A stretch of DNA of 24,597 nucleotides, taken from positions 1 to 24,597 of the forward strand of contig RBNI01001070.1 of NCBI GenBank assembly GCA_003990745.1, read 5' to 3'. Source of the DNA: Jimgerdemannia flammicorona. Lineage: Eukaryota > Mucoromycota > Endogonomycetes > Endogonales > Endogonaceae. The position numbers and the translations under genes were made by a program. Below, piece after piece: positions 1 to 8,188 of this stretch (the first letter of the stretch is position 1; every line of letters begins with the position of its first letter). Below the pieces are notes generated by a model. That model worked only from the letters and a program-made list of their open reading frames with translations. It was not told the DNA's origin and did no database searches.

Positions 1-50
1 TGGAAATTTCGTCAAATGGAACGTTTTCCTTAATATCTCGGCAACACGTA

Positions 51-140
51 ATCCGATTATAATGTTCTTGGTATCATTAGAAAGGCCTTATTAAGGGCTT
101 TCAAATGACACCAAGATCATCAAATTTAGATGATTATTCA
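51..140. repeat. Hairpin-forming inverted repeat
   Basis: Positions 66-89 and 93-116 are inverted copies of each other with 3 mismatches in 24 and a 3-base spacer. Weaker pairing extends outward to about 51 and 140. The rest of 1-185 has no coding sequence I can support. It could be the core of a MITE-like or other dispersed repeat; no terminal inverted repeats or target duplication are visible because the window starts at 1. Confidence 0.6.
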
Positions 141-194
141 TCAAGTTATTGATGTAAACATTTAATTGTCTAATTTGGAAATCAAAACAATGCC

Positions 195-310
195 GATTCG
201 AATCCGATTCGAATCCGATTCGAATCTGATTCGAATCCATCCGGATGGGATTCGAATCCCATCCGAGTTGATCCAGATGGAATTCGAATCCATCCGAATC
301 CCATCCGGAT
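195..310. repeat. Array of short palindromes (GATTCGAATC / ATCCGGAT)
   Basis: The 10-base perfect palindrome GATTCGAATC occurs at 195-204, 206-215, 217-226, 228-237 and 249-258, and as a variant at 281-290. The first four copies have an exact 11-base period. The 8-base palindrome ATCCGGAT is interspersed at 239-246 and 303-310. The array abuts the truncated 5' side of the Copia fragment. It may be a satellite or microsatellite expansion at an insertion junction; its function is unknown. Confidence 0.85.
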
Positions 311-317
311 TGACTCG

Positions 318-1328
318 TTCGGAGCACTAGGAACGGTATACCTGGGAATTTGGGTTGATGATATTATTTTAGTTGGAACGGCAAGTGAAATCAACAACGT
401 AAAGGCTACACTATGCCAGGAATTCAAAATGACGGACTTAGGCGAAGCGTCCTATCTCCTTGGAATATCGATTACATGTAACAGGCACGAGCGCGCTATA
501 CACCTAACACAAGCCACATACATTCAAAATATTCTTGAGCGATTCGGGATGAGTGAATGCAAACCAGTCAGGATACCTATGGAAACATTCGTGAAACTAA
601 AGAAGTCTGACACTACGCCCGAGGGAAATGACATCCCCTATCGACAAGCCGTGGGATCCCTCATATATCTTATGCAAGGGACGAGACCTGATATCTCTTT
701 TGCGGTAAACAAAGCGGTGCAGTATTCTTCATGCTATGACAATAGCCATTGGACGGCAATCAAGCGAATTTTCAGGTACATCAAAGGAACCGCGGACTAT
801 ACGCTCAGTTTGGGTGGTGATAATGGGCAAAGCGGGAGTACTATATGCCTATTCGGTTCTTGTGACGCCGATTGGGCCGGCGACTTAGATGACAGAAGGT
901 CTACAACTGGATACATCTTTAAAGTAAACAACAGAGCCATTTCGTGGCAAATGCGTAAGCAACCTTCAGTGGCAATATCCTCTACGCAAGCAGAATATCA
1001 AGTGTTGTCAACAGCAACAAAGGAGGCTATCTGGCTTCGAGAACTGTTAAAGGAGCTGGGATACGAGCAACGGCACTCTACGCTACTCCAGCAAGATAAC
1101 CAATCAATGATTGCTTTGGCGAAGAACCCTATACATCATGCCAGAACGAAACACATTGACATACAGCATCATTTCATACGTGAATGCATGGAAAACGGCA
1201 CTATACACCTTGAATACACCCCAACAGAATATATGATGGCAGATTCATTAACTAAAGCTCTTCCAAAGGTAAAGTTTGACTTATGCATGCAAGAAATGGA
1301 TATTACGAGACTCTACGCTGGTAATTAA
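318..1328 (+). CDS. Copia (Ty1) pol 3' fragment: end of reverse transcriptase plus RNase H
   Basis: This is the C-terminal part of a Copia polyprotein, open to the TAA at 1326-1328. The frame is already open upstream of the first ATG (429): codons from about 318 give the RT catalytic box as GIWVDDIIL (345-371). The RT thumb follows (MTDLGEASYLLGISI, then GSLIYLMQGTRPDISFAV). RNase H is complete, with CDADWAGD and STTGY, then SSTQAEY, then QDNQSMIALAKNP, RTKHIDIQHHFIRE and the terminal ADSLTKAL. Gag, protease, integrase and most of RT are missing. Upstream of 318 the sequence changes abruptly into a palindrome array, so the element is 5' truncated. No internal stops and normal CpG content set it apart from the decayed DNA that follows. 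Assignment to Copia is secure; the fragment cannot be autonomous. Confidence 0.93.
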   Translation, partial: FGALGTVYLGIWVDDIILVGTASEINNVKATLCQEFKMTDLGEASYLLGISITCNRHERAIHLTQATYIQNILERFGMSECKPVRIPMETFVKLKKSDTTPEGNDIPYRQAVGSLIYLMQGTRPDISFAVNKAVQYSSCYDNSHWTAIKRIFRYIKGTADYTLSLGGDNGQSGSTICLFGSCDADWAGDLDDRRSTTGYIFKVNNRAISWQMRKQPSVAISSTQAEYQVLSTATKEAIWLRELLKELGYEQRHSTLLQQDNQSMIALAKNPIHHARTKHIDIQHHFIRECMENGTIHLEYTPTEYMMADSLTKALPKVKFDLCMQEMDITRLYAGN

Positions 1329-1585
1329 GGACAATTTGGGATGAGATAGGATAATAGAGTAACAGCAAGCTTCTTTAACATTGATCGCTACATTGCAGAT
1401 TTCTACCAACATTGCTCATCTACGAATATTCACATCTCTACTTTTCAACCTATTTTTTGAGCTTTAAGCAGGCAATTCGAATGTTTTTCGGTTTCTAGAT
1501 AGCGGTCTGAATATTGCAGCGAGATTTGCAGTGGTTATAGCTTAGTATTGCAGTTTGGGTATTTGCATATCTCGTTGAGTGGGAG

Positions 1586-1738
1586 TATTGAAATATGTAG
1601 GTTACAACTCGATATATGGTGGCACAGCCTTCCTTGACTACGTCATCATGTAAATGTCACTAATGGCGACGCGTAAAAGCGCGTAAGAATTAGCAATAAA
1701 CACTTTGCTTCTCTCTCCAAAGTCCACATTCCACAACA
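1586..1738 (+). mobile_element. Probable 3' LTR of the Copia element
   Basis: The purine tract GTTGAGTGGGAG at about 1574-1585 looks like a polypurine tract. It is followed by TATTGAAATATG, which resembles a common Copia LTR start (TGTTGGAATATG) after G-to-A change. An AATAAA lies at about 1695, and the segment ends ...TTCCACAACA near 1738. The 1329-1575 stretch between the pol stop and this tract is untranslated element sequence. No second LTR is present to confirm the ends. Confidence 0.5.
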
Positions 1739-2094
1739 GATATTTACTAAGGAAGACTTTGTTACTGATATACCTCTGTCTTGGCTTACCTCCAAGCTTA
1801 TATATATACTGAACTTTAGCTCTAAGTTTGTTCTCCCTGGGTCAGTGTTGATGAATAGTGCTATTGATCTGATTTTATTATCATCATTCTAATAGCATCT
1901 CAACCTTACCACCTTTTGGACCTCTGAGTAATCCTAATGATGTTCTAGAGATCTCTACCTAGGTGCCATCAAAATAGTGACTGCTGTACTATATAGAAAA
2001 TATACAGATTATTCTTCATATGAGTGCTGCATTAAATCAAGCCATCTGACCCATGACAAATGTATTCAGCACACTTGTACTGAAGAAGTTCTGA

Positions 2095-3320
2095 TGCCAT
2101 CTCAAAGACGTCTATACTTATAATAACTTCACAGTCTGTCTTATTGACAAAAATCTGGAATTTGCCATAATTCTATATACTCTATATCTTGATAGTCTTC
2201 AGTCTCTCCTTCATGATCCTGTATATGTGAATGATTTCTCTATAATTGAAAATATTAAGAAATTAGTGAGGTTAGATCTAATGGGTCTATTGGAGTCCTA
2301 TATTGATAATATAAGTCATATACCAATCTGGAACTATCTCATAGAGCTCAATAATAGCAAGTTACCTGTAATTTATGTGTTGTCCAAGGTACACAAAGGG
2401 GCTTACATAGCATGGCACTCTATCATTAGAGTATTTAACTCTTCTATAACTGAGATTTTACATTTTCTATCTTACTTTCTCTATCTGTAGTTGGCCCATC
2501 TGTACTATAATGTGGGTTATTCATATTACTTACCTCTATATAATATTTAGAACTCTTACAATTAGTTCAATTAGATTACCTAGATGTGTCAGCTTGTTGT
2601 CTCATCACTATTAGAGATTTTGCTATATTTTATACTAGGATTACACTAGATGAGTGTATAGACTGCCTTATCTTCTTATTGACTATGACATTCCCCTCTG
2701 GCTCTTTACTGCTTGAAGCCATCTTAGGCCTTGTCTGCATAGTTATAACTTGTATAATATTCATATCTACCATTTGTTCCTTCTGTTTAGTATCTAGTAT
2801 TACTATGGGGATAAATTGTATCCTAGATCTTACTAATCTTGTTGGCTTTACTCATGAATTATATACCTTGCAAGTGCCTGATCATTTTCTCAGCTGAGCT
2901 ATTGCTGCTGAGCTAAAGTTCTGCCAATTTATTGATGATCTAATTATCTTTACTCTTATAATTATAGACTTAGCCTTAATTTTTCGTATTATATATCCTC
3001 TATACCATTATATCAAATAGGAAGTCTTATCTGCTGGACTGTACTATTACTTAGACTTGGAAATCCAGATTGCACCATTCTGTATAGGCTACTTCACCAA
3101 ATTTCCATATAGTATATAGTTTGTCAACTAGTTGAGCAATTACTCTAGGAAGATACTATGTCTATATATTGTAAATGAGGCTCACTATCTATCATTACTC
3201 TACTCATCTTGCCATGACTGGCTGGATAAGTATTAGTCTCTGACTGAATTTCTGGTACACAAAAAAGGATATCCTGTTGATGTTATAATCACTCAATTGA
3301 GTTTAGTTAATTGTCTTGAG
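2095..3320 (+). pseudogene. Decayed Penelope-like reverse transcriptase
   Basis: The pieces line up in order with Penelope-like RTs but switch frame and contain stops. First comes a DKNLxFA box (about 2140-2180: VCLIDKNLEFAI). Then LPVIYVLSKVHKG (about 2362-2400), matching the family's P-x-FY-x-LPK-x-HK motif, followed by SITEILHFLSYFL. In a second frame are LDYLDVSACCLITI (about 2571-2612, the first catalytic Asp region), SITMGINCILDLTNL (about 2797-2840, matching G-T-A-M-G-T-x-C-A-P) and FCQFIDDLIIF (about 2921-2953, the Y-x-DD catalytic box). After further stops, VHKKGYPVDVIITQL lies at about 3250-3300. The AT bias and stop codons show it is dead. I see no GIY-YIG endonuclease. Family membership rests on ordered motifs seen by eye; a related non-LTR RT class is the main alternative. 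Confidence 0.6.
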
Positions 3321-4080
3321 GTTCAAACTTCACTTCTAATCCCTCTCCCTTTTTTCTACCCTCCTATCCCCCACTTCTCATTTCCTCTTTCATTGTTTAT
3401 TGTCTAATATGATATGGCCTAATGGCTATATCAACAGCCTGATAAGACCCTACATATCACTTTACTTTATTTTGGTTTCTTTGAGACTATTCAATGACCA
3501 ATCATTACTCAGAAGAATGGTTTTTCCATTCTTAATACTATCTCAAATACCAGCTTCACTTTAAGTTCTCCTTGAGACTGCATTGCCAATATGTATCATA
3601 CAATAATAAAAAATGCAAAATATCACTAAACAATCTCTAGTGCAAGACTCTAGGCCTAATACCTACATACTTATACTCTGTGATGCCTGTCTATTTCTGC
3701 TTGCTTCACTTACTCTGGTACCAAGGCTCTACTCCACTCTGGTCATGAGGCTCTAGGCCTAATGTCTGTATCTTAGGTACTGATGATTTTTAGGGTTTTT
3801 AAACCTATAGATGATAATCATGTGATAACATATGACCATTATTGGTCTAGTTCTGTTTTTTTACTTTATTTATGTATGTGTAACACTTTTTTGATCACAT
3901 GACCAGTACCTTTTCATGATTGTTTCTATATTAAGTTTTTAATGATCTATTATATATATAGATTGATGATGACTTATTTAGACAATTATTTAAATCAAAT
4001 AAAGATCTGGGTCTTGTAAACACTATTCTAATTCCAGAATTCTGGGGTTAGATCCATGTTTTTCATAACCAAACCTTGTT
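3321..4080. other. AT-rich stretch, no gene recognised
   Basis: No convincing reading frame on either strand. The early part may hold the last remains of the Penelope-like element. A short direct repeat, CTCTAGGCCTAAT, occurs at about 3649 and 3751. TATA-rich sequence lies around 3950-3960. The sequence looks like decayed repeat DNA. Confidence 0.4.
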
Positions 4081-4082
4081 TA

Positions 4083-4271
4083 TCAAATTGAATAAAGACC
4101 ATCACACATTGTAGTATCATTGACAGATTGCAGATCAATTGCATCTTGCTTCAGAAAATACTTTATTCTACTTTTTTGTTCTGTTATAAAATTTACATAA
4201 GCTTGATTATTTTCTTTTGTTTGACTCTTACTGCTGACCTTCATATCTACCATATCAGCATCACATCTCAT
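4083..4271 (-). other. Small open frame, 62 codons, unrecognised
   Basis: An open frame on the minus strand encodes a hydrophilic, Lys/Asp-rich peptide starting MRCDADMVDMK. I recognise no family. It could be a remnant of a transposon gag or a chance opening in AT-rich DNA. It sits between the decayed RT and the start of LINE-1 with no supporting promoter or partner gene, so I give it little weight. Confidence 0.15.
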
Positions 4272-4344
4272 TACAACCTCTTTCTCTATTATCTATATAT
4301 TTAATAATAAAAATTAGAAGAAGGAAAGTAGCTGATAAAATATT

Positions 4345-6624
4345 TATCTGGTGTCTTGAAAGCTAGGAAGGTGCAGTACAGCTGGACATCAGTATTATAT
4401 GAAGATGGAGTTAAAGTCTCTGATATGTACAAGGAGAAAGATAATAGGAGGGTATGGCATAACTAAAGACTGATAATATTGTTGAATGTAAATAGGAGAT
4501 TAGTTTTGAAGGTCTTGGCAGGAAGGATATAGCAGTAGATTTGCAGATTGATAGGAGAGGAGCAGAGGGGCTTTGTGAAGAGACAACAGATCAGAGACAG
4601 TACTGCTTGGGTGCAAAATGTCTTGAAGGGCTGTAGGAGCTATTGGGTTAATGGGAGGATAGTCTTCTTGAATCAGGAGAAGATATATGATAGGGTGCAG
4701 TAGTACTATCTAGAGGCTATGTTGCAGAGAGTTGGATTTGGTATAGAAGAGGTTGGAAGGCTAATGAGACTAATGTATAGCTATAGAGGAGTAGTTCTGA
4801 TGAATAGCTGATATAGTCTAGAGTTTATCTTGAGTAGGAGAGTTCTGCAGAGGGACTCCCTCTTACTTCTCCTTTATATTCTCTCATTGGAGCTGATGTT
4901 GGCCTGGCTAAGGAAATGGCTGACTAGACTGAGGATAGGAGAGGTAGTCTGAAGGCTTGGGGCCTTTGCAGATAATATAGTGGTTGGGCTAAGTAGTGCT
5001 ATAGATATGGACATTTTATGAGAGGAAATTGAACAGTATAAGGGGTTAGTAAGTACAAAGTTGAATTGGGAAAAATATGAGAACTTAGAGCTTGGTGCAG
5101 ATTTGGGGGCCAAGGGTGGATTTAGACAAGTTGTACCTACTAAAGAAGCTGTCAGGTATTTTAGTATTTGGGTATTTGGTTTTTGATATTTGGGACAGTT
5201 TTGTTAAGAGAGTGGTGGAGAGCAATAGTGCTGAAATAGGAAAGTGCTCTGATAGATTGAGCTGGTCATAACTTCTTCCTGGTGGGGAGAGTGGTAGTTT
5301 TGAATATATATATTGGTTGCCAAAGTTGTGATATCTGAGTTACTACTTAAACTTCCTAGAGTGGGTAGTGTGGTAGCTGAAGAAGACTATTGAAGGGTGG
5401 CTCTGGCAGAGAAGGTAGCTGCAGATTGGATGGGAGACATTAGTGCTACTGATTACTGATGAGGGTCTGGGGCTGATGGATTTCTGGTGGCAGCTGAAGG
5501 CTCTTAGGGATTGGTGGAGATATCACCTTGTAGAGCTAGGAGAAGGAGATTGGGGCAGACTGACAATGGACAATTAGGAGGTTAGGTTCTACCCTCAGAG
5601 CAAGGAGTGGAAGGATATAAGAGGGTTACTTCAGATTAAGACAGCAGAATGCAGTACAAAGAGTTCTGGTGGAGTATTGTAGAGGCTTGGCTAGCCATGA
5701 GATTGGCAGAGCCAGAGGTAGAGGAGAATATTGACCCAGAGCAGCAGTGATAGCAGCTAGAGTTACTCAGAGTAAGGGATAGAATATTGAAGGACTATTC
5801 CTTGATAGAGGCTATGGAATAGGCTAGGATAGGCCCACTTGAGAGGTAGCTAGTTGGATAGCAGATAGCTGGAATTGGAGAGATATAGGAGTAGAGTCAA
5901 GTCTGGAGTTGGGTGGCTATATTATATAGAGTAGTGCCCCCTAGATATTGGGTAGTGTAGTAGCAGTTCTTGAGAAGAAATGTGATGTTAAACTACCAGA
6001 CAGACTGGATAGCAATTGATAGATACCAAGATTGTAAATGGTATACTGAATTCTCTAGAGAGATAGTTCAGACTCCAGAGTATATCTTAGTGGTCTGTCC
6101 TGGGGTAAAAGGTTATTGGCAGATCTTGGAGGGACATTGGGGTTCTGAGAGAGAGTGGCCAGGAGATTCTGTCAGTATGGTCACCCAGAGGAGACTGGTG
6201 GGAGATATTGGAGATGTTTGGAGTATTATTGGGCAGATCTTAGGAGTATGGGTCTTGATGACTTTATACTGATAGTGGGTCTTTGAAGATAAATATTAAA
6301 TAGGAATCAGAGACTTGGTGGAGTATTAGCATTAGCTTCTGAGAGAGGTGGTGCAAGTATAGTAATACCAGAGAAGGTAGCAGAAGTTGAGAGCAGTGAA
6401 GAAGATATAGGACATTGTCTTAGAGAGTCAGAGTTATTTGGTACTTGGTGAGGGTGGGGTGTAGTGGAAAATTGAGATAGATTGATGAGTCCTGAAGAGC
6501 TTGATGAGTCCTCTTTGGGTGCAGTTGTAGGTGATCAATAGGACTTATAAATTGTTTTATATTCTTATAGATTGGTTATAGTAATAAAGGAGTCTAAGCA
6601 ACTATAAAAAAAAAAAAAAAAAAA
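4345..6624 (+). mobile_element. LINE-1 copy: 5'-truncated, poly(A)-tailed non-LTR retrotransposon
   Basis: The element ends in GTCTAAGCAACTATA followed by a pure A run at 6606-6624. The same terminal motif (AAG-Y-AACTATA plus A tail) closes the other two LINEs in this window. The 5' end is not sharply visible; coding similarity starts by about 4420, so the element is truncated within ORF2 and lacks ORF1 and the endonuclease. No clear target-site duplication could be fixed. TCAAATAAA follows the tail and also occurs at about 3994, which would put the 5' end near 4003. No CpG is visible over its whole length. It is more divergent from LINE-2 than LINE-3 is. Confidence 0.85.
4425..6270 (+). pseudogene. 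LINE-1 ORF2 remnant: reverse transcriptase and C-terminal zinc finger
   Basis: RT motifs appear in order despite stops: MYKEKDNRRVW, then LLNVNRRLVLKVLAGRI, then EEQRGFVKRQQIRDSTAWVQ, then FLNQEKIYDRVQ (normally DqEKAYDrV), then SRRVLQRDSLLLLLYILSLE, and AFADNIVVGL (about 4970-4999). The second Asp of the FADD catalytic pair is Asn, a G-to-A change. Near the end, an open 100-codon stretch (5970-6272) holds RYQDC ... VQTPEYILVVCP, the degenerate C-x2-C...H-x4-C finger in which the first Cys and the His have become Tyr. Most stops are TAG. Inactive. Confidence 0.8.
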
Positions 6625-7073
6625 TTCAAATAAACCCACTCCATCTAGATAGAGTAGTTTTCAATATTAGTAGTAAGTTATATAATTCTGCTAACTCTCT
6701 CTACCTTTTATTCATTATAGTTATATTAATCTCTTATTGTCATCATATAGAAAAGTAATATAAAACTACCTATATAACTATCAATATCTAACCTAGTATG
6801 CTTAATGGCTGAGCTGATATAAGTATATAATCTTCAAGCCACTGAAATTATACATTATTCTCAGAACAAATCCAGAAATTATATATAAGATTACAAAGCT
6901 GAGTTAACTAAAGTTACAGATCATAAAGCTTAGTCAACTTAAAGTTATAAAATATAAAACTTATAAAAATAGAATCTTACTAATTAAGATCAAAGATATA
7001 TATATTAGATATATAATATACTAAAAGAGAGAACTATAATAAATAACAATCACAACTCTCAACATATATCCAG
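6625..7073. other. AT-rich spacer between LINE-1 and the Gypsy 3' LTR
   Basis: No gene seen. A 30-base unit starting AAAGCT is repeated twice in tandem with changes (6895-6924 and 6925-6954). The remainder is TA-rich and probably decayed repeat DNA flanking the Gypsy insertion. Confidence 0.4.
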
Positions 7074-7571
7074 TATAATATAGCAGATATATAACTGTAT
7101 AAGTATATCAGATTTCTATATCTTGAAAACTTGATCTTCTTTGACTCTACAGAGTTCTTAGAATGCAGGGGTGGGTGAGTTTGAAGTGTATCTGCCTATA
7201 GGCTTACTAGTTCTTTTGCTTTCTCTTTGCTTTGAACTATTTCAATCTGAGGTTTATTTACTCTAGATATTGGAGATATTTATACAAGTTTACTAGCTAT
7301 AAGGTGACTAAGTTATGACTATCTTTCCTGTAAGTCATTCTTTGCAAGTATTAATCCTTGATATCTGCTAAATCTTTGATGATTATCAAAACTTTAACAT
7401 CTGTAAAATCTTTAATATTTATAAATACTTTAACATCTGTTAAAGTTTTCTACATTTATGAAATATGACTACTATTTGTAAGGCTATACTATATTTGGTA
7501 ATCAGATTTAGATACTATAATTAAATATCTATTCCTCTGATTTATATTACTAATTCAGATCAACTGTTATA
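7074..7571 (-). mobile_element. 3' LTR of the downstream Gypsy copy
   Basis: It begins (minus strand) TATAACAGTTGATC right after a polypurine tract (GAAAAAAG, about 7573-7580) and ends ...TATTATA near 7074. It matches the LTR at 19797-20261 throughout. TATAACAG and TATA would be TGTGACG-like and TACA ends after RIP-type changes. It contains a TATA box, TATAAATA (7277-7284), and a polyadenylation signal, AATAAA (7253-7258), about 20 bases downstream, followed by CCTCAG. Boundaries are good to a few bases. Confidence 0.75.
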
Positions 7572-8060
7572 ACTTTTTTCTGAATAGGTGATTTATCTCT
7601 GAAATAGCCTATTTACTCAAACTTCTAAGCTTCTATGATTTGTATTTCCTTATACTGTACAATCTTTATCATTATGTTCTCCTAATAGTATTTCTTGATA
7701 TATCTAAAGTCTCCTGGGACTACTCCTTAGAAATGGACTAGAGTTGACTTATCATCTTTAAACAACTTATTAACTCATTTAGCAATTATGATCTGAGCAT
7801 AAGAGAGCTAGCACTCTCTAATCTAGTCTTCTTTTACCATCTCTGGCTGTGAGTTTAGTAGCTATCCCAACTTGAAGTATTCTTGAAACTCAGTCTGGTT
7901 CTGGTAGGCCTTGAAATGTGAGATTTATGACAAGTGTATCTGGACTATACTCTGGATACTGTCAAAGGATTCTTCTATGATTGGTGGTTCAGTAGTACAC
8001 CATTGTCTTTCTATAGCTCATTGTATAGCACTAGTGATCTTGAGGACTCTAACAGTACTT
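7550..8060 (-). pseudogene. Extra ORF between integrase and 3' LTR (ORF3), downstream copy
   Basis: After the integrase GPY/F module, a different frame carries about 165 codons that read as protein and are broken mainly by TAG. Readable pieces are TTEPPIIEESFDSIQSIVQI, SHFKAYQNQTEFQEYFKLG, VNKLFKDDKSTLVHF and GVVPGDFRYIKKYY, then KKVITVDLN, which runs a few codons into the LTR. The same frame and residues are kept in the upstream copy (20240-20740), which supports real coding. I do not recognise the protein. It occupies the position where env or accessory ORFs sit in some Gypsy elements, but I see no signal peptide or membrane segment. Confidence 0.5.
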
Positions 8061-8188
8061 CATTGATTAGCCATGATACTTCTTGAGTTGGTTTCAGTAA
8101 ATAGTAGTGGGGATGATTGTGCCTGAGAGTTTTCATAGCCAAAAGGTAGTTTCTTTTATATCTTGCATCAAGTAGGGTCCTTCTCACT
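8060..8188 (-). pseudogene. Integrase C-terminal GPY/F module, downstream copy
   Basis: The frame reads EGPYLMQDIKETTFWL, a stop, KLSGTIIPTTIY, a stop, NQLKKYHG. This fits the Gypsy integrase GPY/F module (W-x-GPY ... L-x-x-G-x-x-x-P-x-x-x-N/R-x-L-K-x-Y). The Trp before EGP is a stop (TGA) in the right-hand duplication copy at 10525-10541. LINE-3 is inserted at this point, so the first codons are duplicated on both sides of it. Confidence 0.75.

Noticed and set aside
195..310. Possible CRISPR-like array
   Set aside because: Repeats are 8-10 bases with 1-2 base gaps, so there are no spacers.
91..427. Minus-strand frames coding repetitive Asp-Ser-Asn-Arg-Ile peptides
   Set aside because: They are translations of the palindrome array with no independent support.
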